Below, in pieces: positions 58,076-64,000 of a stretch of 64,000 nt of DNA; positions within the stretch are counted from its first letter, which is position 1, and the number at the start of each line of letters is the position of its first letter. Source of the DNA: Catenulispora yoronensis (GTDB lineage: Bacteria; Actinomycetota; Actinomycetes; Streptomycetales; Catenulisporaceae); the NCBI RefSeq assembly GCF_039531695.1, contig NZ_BAAAQN010000009.1, positions 146,600-210,599 on the forward strand. Direction: 5' to 3'. The notes beneath the pieces are model-generated. The model made no database searches. It saw nothing but the letters and a program-made list of their open reading frames with translations, and was not told the DNA's origin. Both the position numbers and the translations under genes were made by a program.

Positions 58076-60850
58076 TCAATGCGCGAACCTCACCTCCGGA
58101 AGCAGGCGGCCCAGCCAGACCGGACAGGCCCACGCCGCACGGCCCAGCAACCGCAACGACACCGGCAGCAGCACCAGCCGGACCAGCACCGCGTCCAGCA
58201 GGACCGCGATTCCCAGCACGACACCCATCTCCTTGGGCGGCAGCGGTCCGGAGAGCGCGAACGTGAAGAACACCGCCACCATCACCGCCGCTGCGGCGAA
58301 AATCACACGCCCGGAACCGCCGAGCGCCCCCGTCACGGCCCGCCGGGGATCACCGGTCACCTCGTAATGCTCCTTCGCGGCCGCCAGTAGGAAAACCGTG
58401 TAGTCCATCGCGATCGCGAAGACCATCGCGAAGAAGAACACCGGGGCCCAACCATCGAGGAAACCCTGCGGCGTGAAGCCGAGCAGGCCGGAACCGTGGC
58501 CGTCCTGGAAGACCAGGCGGCTGACACCGAAGGCCGCGGCGGTCGACAGCAGCGCGGTGAGGGTGCCGACCAGCGCGATCAGGGGTGCGCGCAGGGCGGC
58601 GAGGAGCAGCAGGAAGCCGAGCGTCAGCACCACGGCGAGGACCAGGGGAGTTTTGGCGTCCAGCGCGGATTGGAGGTCCAGGTTTTCAACTGCCGCGCCG
58701 CCGACCAGGGTGTGCTCGGGCAGCGTGGCGCGGAGCCGATCAACGGTGTGGGCGAGAGCCGGATCCGAGGGATCGACTGTTGGGACTGCTTGGAGGAGGG
58801 CGAGGCCGGAGTGATCGGCCGCGGGGATGGGCGGGGTGACGGCTGCGATGCCGGGGGTCGCGGCGGTTGTGGAGCGGACGGCCTCGGCTTGCGCGGTGGG
58901 GGTGATGATCTGGAGCGTGCCGGGCATGCCGGGGCCGAAGGATTGCTGCACGGCGGTGTAGCCGACGCGGGCTGAGGCGTCCTCGGGGATGACGGTGATC
59001 GAGGGCATTGCGGTGCGGAGGCCGAGGAGCGGGGCGGCGAGGGCGAGGAGGAGGGCTAGGGCGGGGAGGCCGTGGCGGAGGGGGTGGCGCCAGAGGCGTT
59101 CGCCCCAGGCGGTGAAGGTGGGGCTGGTGGTGGGTGTCGAAGTGCTGGTGGTTGCTGGGCTGCTGGTGGTGGTGGCCGGAGTGCCGGAGGTCGCCGGATT
59201 GCTGGTGGTTGCTGGACCGTTGGTGGTCGCTGGAGTGCTGATGAATGCCGGAGCGCTGGTGGATGCTGGACTAATGGCGCGCTGAGTACGAGCGCTGCGG
59301 AACCGCGGTCGTGGCAGTTGTCCGGCGTCGACGCGTGTGCCGAGCTTCGCCAGCACGGCGGGCAGCAGCGTGAGCGTCGCGGCGAGCACGAACGCGACGG
59401 CGAGCATGATGCCGGCGCTCATGGAGCGGAAGGCCGGCACCGGGACCAGCATCACCGCGGACAGGCTGATCAGGACGGTCGCCCCGGACAGAGCGACGGC
59501 TTTACCGGCGGTGTCCATGGTCTCGCCGACCGCGCGCAGCGAGTTCCCGTGTTTGGCCAGCGCCGCGCGGAAGCGGACCACCAGGAACAGCGCGTAGTCG
59601 ATGCCGAGCGCGAGCGCGAACATCATCGCGAAGTTCATCGCCCAGATGGACACCGGTGTCAGGTGATTGAGTAACACCAGCGCACCTGCGGAGGCGGCCA
59701 GCCCAGAGACCGTCAGCAGCAACGGCAGCCCGGCGGCGACCAGGGAACCGAAGGCCAGGACCAGGATGACAAGCGTCACCGGCCAGCTCATCAACTCCGA
59801 GTGCATCATCGCCTCGTGGTTGGCGGCGTTGAAGTCACTCCACAAGACCGACGACCCGGTCGCGGCTACTTGCACGTCGGACGTGGACAGCCCGGCAAGC
59901 GGCCCCTTGAGATCGTCGGCCGCACGCACCATGGCGTTTGGGTCCGCAGTGGCGGCGCCGGCCAGCACGATCGCGGCCTTGCCGTCGGCACTGATGGTGC
60001 TGCTGGCCTGCGGCGCCAAGATCGGCCCAATGCGGGAGTCGGCGTGCAGCAGGGCGGTGGCCCGGGCGAGGACGGACTGCACCGCAGGGTCGGAGACAGG
60101 ACGGTCGGCCTTCACCACCACTTGGAGCGCAGTCGACCCAGCACCGCCGAAGTGGTCGCCGACCAGGTCCCGGACCTGGACGGAGGCCGAGCCATTGGCC
60201 TGCCAGCCGGCACCGGCGAGGGATTTGAGCGCTTGGGGGGCGAGGGCGCCTAGGGCGATGACGGTGGTTGCCCAGAGGATCAGGGTCAGGCGGAGGTGGG
60301 TGGCGGCGGCTTGGCCCAGGCGGGCGAGGAGGCCGGGGTGGGTGGGGGAGTTGGGGGATTTGGGGGAGCTGAGAGCGCTAGGAGCGCTGGAGGGTGGGGC
60401 GGCTGCGGCTGCGGCTGAGTAGGTCGAGCGGGTCGAGCGGGCCGTATTGGCCGGGTAGATCGAGCCAGACGAGCCGAGCGAGTTGGTCAAGCGGGTCGAG
60501 TCGGTCGATTCGGTCGATTCGGTCGAGCCAGGCGAGCCAGGCGAGCCAGGCGAGCCAGGCGAGCCAGGCGAGTTGGTCGAGTCGCCTGAGCCAGTCGAAT
60601 TGGCTGAGTCGGTCGAGGCGGCCGAGTCGCGCGGGCTGGTCGAGTTGGTCAGGCGGGTTGAGTCGGAGTCGGTCGAGTTGGTCGAGCCAGGCGAGTTGGT
60701 CGAGGCGGCCGAGTCGCGCAGGCTGGTCGAGTTGGTCAGGCGGGTCGAGTCGGAGCTGGCTGAGCCGGTCGAGCCAGTTGAGCCGGTCGAGCTGGCTGAG
60801 TTGCTTGGGCTGGTCGAGCGAGCCGACTGGGTTGGGTTCGAGGGGTCCAC
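58076..60850 (-). CDS. MMPL/RND-family transporter with long repeat-rich N-terminus
   Basis: 924 residues from GTG at 60850, with GGAGGAG upstream. The first 170 residues are Ser/Thr/Asn/Gly/Pro repeats, including two copies of a 16-residue TRLTNSTS..RDSAAST unit and an SPG run. The transporter then shows the MMPL layout twice: helix 1 (LTLILWATTVIALGALA), an extracytoplasmic domain, the helix bundle with ALGIDYALFLVVRFR, and in the second half AIAMDYTVFLLAAAKEHYEV. A Thr/Ser/Pro repeat of about 45 residues separates the halves. Such pumps export lipids or drugs using the proton gradient. Divergent from the CsoR-like gene, with shared operators between. Confidence 0.93.
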   Translation of the reverse strand: MDPSNPTQSARSTSPSNSASSTGSTGSTGSASSDSTRLTNSTSLRDSAASTNSPGSTNSTDSDSTRLTNSTSPRDSAASTDSANSTGSGDSTNSPGSPGSPGSPGSPGSTESTESTDSTRLTNSLGSSGSIYPANTARSTRSTYSAAAAAAPPSSAPSALSSPKSPNSPTHPGLLARLGQAAATHLRLTLILWATTVIALGALAPQALKSLAGAGWQANGSASVQVRDLVGDHFGGAGSTALQVVVKADRPVSDPAVQSVLARATALLHADSRIGPILAPQASSTISADGKAAIVLAGAATADPNAMVRAADDLKGPLAGLSTSDVQVAATGSSVLWSDFNAANHEAMMHSELMSWPVTLVILVLAFGSLVAAGLPLLLTVSGLAASAGALVLLNHLTPVSIWAMNFAMMFALALGIDYALFLVVRFRAALAKHGNSLRAVGETMDTAGKAVALSGATVLISLSAVMLVPVPAFRSMSAGIMLAVAFVLAATLTLLPAVLAKLGTRVDAGQLPRPRFRSARTQRAISPASTSAPAFISTPATTNGPATTSNPATSGTPATTTSSPATTSTSTPTTSPTFTAWGERLWRHPLRHGLPALALLLALAAPLLGLRTAMPSITVIPEDASARVGYTAVQQSFGPGMPGTLQIITPTAQAEAVRSTTAATPGIAAVTPPIPAADHSGLALLQAVPTVDPSDPALAHTVDRLRATLPEHTLVGGAAVENLDLQSALDAKTPLVLAVVLTLGFLLLLAALRAPLIALVGTLTALLSTAAAFGVSRLVFQDGHGSGLLGFTPQGFLDGWAPVFFFAMVFAIAMDYTVFLLAAAKEHYEVTGDPRRAVTGALGGSGRVIFAAAAVMVAVFFTFALSGPLPPKEMGVVLGIAVLLDAVLVRLVLLPVSLRLLGRAAWACPVWLGRLLPEVRFAH
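60525..60569. repeat. Five perfect tandem copies of GAGCCAGGC
   Basis: A 9-base unit repeated without change inside the MMPL N-terminal coding region; on the coding strand it gives a Ser-Pro-Gly run. Identical copies imply recent expansion. Confidence 0.9.
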
Positions 60851-60870
60851 AGCTTCTCCTCCGAGGTCAA

Positions 60871-60886
60871 ATACCCCCAGGGGTAT
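60871..60886. promoter_or_regulatory. CsoR-type operator palindrome 1
   Basis: ATACCCCCAGGGGTAT, 20 bases from the MMPL start codon. It matches the type-1 CsoR/CstR operator layout (TACCC, G/C core, GGGTA). Confidence 0.85.
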
Positions 60887-60906
60887 ATTTCGGAGCGATC
60901 ATATGC

Positions 60907-60922
60907 ATACCTCGGGGGGTAT
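60907..60922. promoter_or_regulatory. CsoR-type operator palindrome 2 (imperfect)
   Basis: ATACCTCGGGGGGTAT, same 16-base layout with one arm mismatch, in the middle of the divergent region. Confidence 0.75.
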
Positions 60923-60928
60923 CCGCAA

Positions 60929-60944
60929 ATACCCCATGGGGTAT
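60929..60944. promoter_or_regulatory. CsoR-type operator palindrome 3
   Basis: ATACCCCATGGGGTAT, a perfect palindrome 40 bases from the CsoR-like start codon, 22 bases (two helical turns) from site 2. Suited to autorepression. Confidence 0.85.
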
Positions 60945-60984
60945 ACTGGCGTCGTCCCGTGCCAAGCGAGTGAGAGGCGAAGCC

Positions 60985-61251
60985 GTGCAGGTCGAAGCCG
61001 AGACCGTCAACGACGTCACCAAGCGGCTGCGCCGTGCCGAGGGTCAGATCCGCGGGGTGATCGCGATGCTGGAGTCCGGGCGTGACTGCTCCGAGATCGT
61101 GACCCAGCTGGCCGCGGTGTCGCGGGCGCTGGATCGGGCCGGGTTCAAGGTGATCGCCGGTGGGCTTCAGCAGTGCCTGGACTCCGATGACGCCGAGGAG
61201 CGCGCGGCCAGTGTCGCGCAGATGGAGAAGTTGTTCCTCTCGCTGGCGTGA
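60985..61251 (+). CDS. CsoR-family repressor, CstR-like (two Cys, no metal-binding His)
   Basis: 88 residues from GTG 60985, behind GAGAGGCGAAG. The DUF156 core is complete: TKRLRRAEGQIRGVIAMLES, GRDCSEIVTQLAAVSRAL, AGGLQQCL and the MEKLFLSLA end. The two reactive cysteines (Cys35, Cys64) are present, but the copper-binding His expected four residues before the second Cys is Gly60. That pattern fits persulphide- or electrophile-sensing CstR-like members rather than copper CsoR. Three matching palindromes lie upstream, shared with the divergent MMPL gene, and a DUF302 gene follows 69 bases downstream. Confidence 0.92.
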   Translation: MQVEAETVNDVTKRLRRAEGQIRGVIAMLESGRDCSEIVTQLAAVSRALDRAGFKVIAGGLQQCLDSDDAEERAASVAQMEKLFLSLA

Positions 61252-61253
61252 GC

Positions 61254-61311
61254 GCTGAGCGCTGAGCGGTGAGTAGCAAGAGTTGAGCACTGAGAGTTGA
61301 GCACCGAGAAA
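61254..61311. repeat. Imperfect GAGCNCTGAG-type repeats between csoR-like and DUF302 genes
   Basis: A run of TGAGCGC, TGAGCAC and AGAGTTGAGCAC units fills the 69-base spacer, leaving only a GAAAGGCAG ribosome-binding site for the DUF302 gene. Probably simple-repeat expansion. Confidence 0.6.
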
Positions 61312-61320
61312 GGCAGAACC

Positions 61321-61734
61321 ATGGCCTCCTACGGCACCGCCGTGATCGTCGACCGCCCCCATCCGGAAGTGGTCGAGCAGGTCCGCGAAGCGCTCCGCGA
61401 ACAAGGCTTCGGCGTCCTCACCGAGATCGATGTCCAGGCGACGATGCGCGAGAAGCTCGGCGAGGAGACCGGCCCCTACCTGATCCTCGGCGCCTGCAAC
61501 CCGCCGTTGGCCCATCGCGCGCTGAGCGCCGAGCCGTCGATCGGTTTGTTGTTGCCGTGCAATGTGGTGGTGCGCGCCGATGGCGAACGGACGGTTGTCG
61601 AGGCCCTCGACCCGGACGTCATGGTGCGTTTCACCGGTAATCCCGAGCTCGGACCGGTGGCCGCGGAGGCCAAGGCCCGGCTTGCGGCGGCCCTCAAGAC
61701 GGTCGAAGCCACGGAGACGCCGACAAAGGCCTGA
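61321..61734 (+). CDS. DUF302 family protein
   Basis: 137 residues from ATG 61321. It matches DUF302: VREALREQGFGVLTEIDVQA, then TMREKLGEETGPYLILGACNPPLAHRAL is the conserved middle with the invariant Cys and Pro pair, followed by PSIGLLLPCNVVVR. DUF302 genes commonly sit beside CsoR/CstR repressors and sulphur-handling genes, as here. The protein is presumably cytosolic and may bind a small thiol, persulphide or metal ligand through its two cysteines. Probably co-transcribed with the repressor. Confidence 0.9.
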   Translation: MASYGTAVIVDRPHPEVVEQVREALREQGFGVLTEIDVQATMREKLGEETGPYLILGACNPPLAHRALSAEPSIGLLLPCNVVVRADGERTVVEALDPDVMVRFTGNPELGPVAAEAKARLAAALKTVEATETPTKA

Positions 61735-61801
61735 TGGCGGTTTTCCCGGAACTGTCCGATCATCGTCGCGCCGGGGCGCGGATCCCCGTAGGCTTTTCGG
61801 C

Positions 61802-64000
61802 GTGACCGAGCCAGGGCGGGTGATCGGCGGACGCTACCGGCTGGTGGACCGGCTCGGTTCCGGTGCCTTCGGACAGGTGTGGCGCGCCTACGACCAGCAC
61901 CTCGGCGTCGACGTCGCGGTGAAGCAAGTGCTGTTGCCGTTGGACGGCAAGGGCCCGCAGGCCGCTGAGCGCGTGGCCCGGGCGGCGCGCGAGGCGCGTA
62001 ACACGGCGCGGCTGCGGGACTGCCCGAACATCGTCACCGTGCACGACGTGCACATCGAGACCGGCGCGCCGTGGATCGTCATGCAGCTGGTCAAGGGCGA
62101 GAGCCTCGCCGACCGGTTGTCGCGCGGCGGACCGCTGGCCGAGAACGACGCGGTGGCGCTGGCCCGGGATCTGCTGCGGGCGCTCGCGGCGGCGCATGCG
62201 GCGGGGATCGTGCACCGTGATGTGAAGCCTGGAAATGTGCTGTTGGCGGCCGATGGGAGCGCTCTGCTCGCAGACTTCGGCATCGCGGTGCGTTTCGATG
62301 ATCAGCGGGTGACCCGGACCGGGACTTTCATCGGTTCGCCGGGCTATGTCGCGCCGGAGCGGGTGATCTCGCAGGACGCGGGCGCGGTCGGGGACATGTT
62401 CTCGCTGGGCGCCACGCTGTATGAGGCGGTGGAGGGGGTTCCGGCGTTCCGGGCCGACATCATCGGTTCGGTGGTGGCCGGGCAGCCGGATCCGTTGCGG
62501 CGTGGAGGGCGGTTGACCGCGCTGATCACGCGGTTGCTGGACAAGGATCCCGCGACGCGGCCCGATGTGGCCGCCGCGTTCGCTCTGGTCGGTGACTGGA
62601 CGCCGCCGCCGACGGTGGAGGCGCCGGGGAGGGCGCGGCCTCCGGCGCAGGATGTGCAGCTCGGGGTCGAGTGGGTGGAGCACTTCGCGTTCGTCAACGA
62701 GCGGTTGCGGAACGGGGACATCAACGGGGACATCGCGGTGGTGCGGGGTGCGCGGACGGCTAACGCGGCTGAGGCTGTGAAGGCGGTGCGGGCGGGGTTC
62801 GAGGTGTCGCAGAACGAGTATTTGGCTGCGGGGGCGCGGGAGGTTCACGCGGTGGTCTCGGTGGCCACCACGGTGGCGCCGGGGTCTGCGGAGGCCGCGG
62901 CGGCTGCGGCTGTGGCGGCTGCGCGGAGGGCGGATCGGAGTTATGGGGGTGGAGCTGCGGCGGCGGGGGCTGGTGTGCGCGCGGGGGTGGGCTCGGGAGT
63001 GGGCGCGGGAGTGGCCGGCGGTGCGTCGGGAAGGGTGAAGCAGCAGCCGTTGGCGGCTACGGCGGATGGGCCGCCGACTGTGGTGTTCATCGCGGACTGT
63101 TCGCGGTCGTTGGCGGAGCCCGGGCGGTTGGAGGGTGTGAAGGCCGCTTTGCGGGCGGGTATCGACGAGCTGCCGGACGGTGCGCGGTTCGCGGTCATCG
63201 CGGGGCGGGCTGACAGTCAGGCTGTTTATCCGGAGGACGGTCCGCCGCAGCCGGCGACGAAGGCTTCGCGGGCGGCTGCGAAGGCTGCTGTGAATCGGCT
63301 GACCGCGTATGGCGGCCGGGAGATCGGGTTGTGGCTCAGCCGGGCGGCGCGGATGTTCGCGCTGGGTGCGGGGCCGGTCAGGCATGCGATTCTGGTGGTC
63401 AACGGGCGGGATGAGGGGCTGCATCCGTCGCGGTTGGCGATGACGGCGCGGGCGTGTGCGGGGTTGTTCACGGCGGACTGTCTGGGGTTGGGGGACGACT
63501 GGGACGTCCACGAGATGCGGTTGGTGTCGGAGCAGTTGTCGGGGGCTGTGGCATTGGTCGCGGAGCCGGAGGCGTTGCCGGACGCGGTGCGGGATGCCAC
63601 GGCGGATGCGGCGTCGAAGCGGGTTGCGGATGTCGAGCTGAGTTTGTGGACGCCGGCGGGGGCGGTGATTCGGTATGTGAAGCAGGTGGATCCGGTGCTG
63701 CGGGATCTGACGGATGCGCGGTTGGCCGGGGATGCGGTGCGGACTGTGGGGTATCCGACGGGGGCTTGGGGGGAGGAGGAGCGGACGTACCACATTTGTG
63801 TGGATGTGGAGCCGGGGGCTTTGGGGCAGGAGAAGTTGGCGGCGCGGGTGCAGTTGACGGCGCGGGGGCCGGAGGCTGTGGAGGTTTTGGGGGAGGGGAA
63901 GATTCGGGCGGTTTGGGTGGATGATGAGACTTTGGTGATGCGGGTGGTGTCGAAGGTGGGGCCTTATACAAGTCGGAGGCCAAGCGGTCTTAGGAAGACA
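61802..64000 (+). CDS. Ser/Thr protein kinase fused to a vWA domain, 3' truncated by window edge
   Basis: The frame is open from GTG 61802 to the last base (733 codons visible). GTG 61820, with CAGGGCGG upstream, is an alternative start. Kinase domain: GSGAFG loop, DVAVKQVLL (Lys41), VHRDVKPGN, DFGIAV and GSPGYVAPERV. After an Ala/Gly-rich segment (roughly residues 355-415) a von Willebrand A domain begins with the metal-site motif VVFIADCSRSL (DxSxS) and continues through ARFAVIAGRADSQ and GGREIGLWLSRAA. Such kinase-vWA proteins form complexes with partners through the metal site. No transmembrane helix is seen in the visible part. Partners, if adjacent, lie beyond the window. Confidence 0.9.
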   Translation, partial: MTEPGRVIGGRYRLVDRLGSGAFGQVWRAYDQHLGVDVAVKQVLLPLDGKGPQAAERVARAAREARNTARLRDCPNIVTVHDVHIETGAPWIVMQLVKGESLADRLSRGGPLAENDAVALARDLLRALAAAHAAGIVHRDVKPGNVLLAADGSALLADFGIAVRFDDQRVTRTGTFIGSPGYVAPERVISQDAGAVGDMFSLGATLYEAVEGVPAFRADIIGSVVAGQPDPLRRGGRLTALITRLLDKDPATRPDVAAAFALVGDWTPPPTVEAPGRARPPAQDVQLGVEWVEHFAFVNERLRNGDINGDIAVVRGARTANAAEAVKAVRAGFEVSQNEYLAAGAREVHAVVSVATTVAPGSAEAAAAAAVAAARRADRSYGGGAAAAGAGVRAGVGSGVGAGVAGGASGRVKQQPLAATADGPPTVVFIADCSRSLAEPGRLEGVKAALRAGIDELPDGARFAVIAGRADSQAVYPEDGPPQPATKASRAAAKAAVNRLTAYGGREIGLWLSRAARMFALGAGPVRHAILVVNGRDEGLHPSRLAMTARACAGLFTADCLGLGDDWDVHEMRLVSEQLSGAVALVAEPEALPDAVRDATADAASKRVADVELSLWTPAGAVIRYVKQVDPVLRDLTDARLAGDAVRTVGYPTGAWGEEERTYHICVDVEPGALGQEKLAARVQLTARGPEAVEVLGEGKIRAVWVDDETLVMRVVSKVGPYTSRRPSGLRKT

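Noticed and set aside
1..64000. tRNA, rRNA, transposase or integrase genes
   Set aside because: None was recognised on either strand; this was by eye, and a covariance-model scan would be more sensitive for tRNA.

Overview
The window is very GC-rich, uses GTG starts freely, packs genes with ATGA/GTGA overlaps and carries WhiB, SARP, ECF sigma of the SigE family, LuxR-ATPase (LAL) regulators, DUF4331, DUF7144 and LPXTG-type surface proteins. This is a filamentous, high-GC actinobacterial chromosome. A Catenulispora-like or Streptomyces-like organism is my guess; no rRNA, tRNA or marker gene fixes the genus. No CRISPR array, insertion sequence or prophage was seen.

Layout. 1-4764: two overlapping histidine-kinase-like membrane proteins, then a large LuxR ATPase regulator. 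4867-13479: a secreted beta-propeller/cell-wall-binding protein, an ECF sigma factor with its translationally coupled membrane partner, then a coupled export operon (lipoprotein, membrane fusion protein with peptidoglycan-binding domain, ABC ATPase, FtsX-like permease). 13618-23215: a 1,596-residue LPXTG surface protein facing a run of membrane proteins (AI-2E family, holin-like, YihY, SHOCT). 23280-27031: a NACHT NTPase and a PP2C phosphatase in a tight two-gene unit, the best candidate here for a conflict/defence system. 27180-34310: a DUF4331 protein, a 52-residue secreted peptide, an AfsR/SARP-type regulator and, divergently, a coupled pair resembling a PLP-dependent cysteine synthase and an ATP-grasp ligase, both with substitutions at expected catalytic residues. 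34409-41455: a receptor kinase fused to an osmoprotectant-binding domain, secreted beta-helix, GH16-like and PstS-like proteins. 41640-43218: a fluoride riboswitch ahead of a crcB-DUF190-crcB operon. 43266-57808: small hydrolases, regulators (LysR, LuxR-ATPase, WhiB, TetR), an FAD oxidoreductase, a cupin and secreted proteins. 58076-61734: an MMPL transporter divergent from a CsoR-like repressor and DUF302 gene, with three near-identical operator palindromes between them. 61802-end: a kinase-vWA protein running off the window.

Two themes cut across the genes. First, several proteins keep the fold but lose a catalytic residue (kinase pair at 1-2069, PLP enzyme at 31954, ATP-grasp at 33165, GH16-like at 37714, alpha/beta hydrolase at 46555). 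Second, many otherwise ordinary cytosolic or membrane proteins carry expanded simple-repeat tails or inserts (sigma factor, ABC ATPase, MMPL, AI-2E protein, regulators), pointing to active repeat expansion in this genome. All statements rest on reading the sequence; no database search was run.
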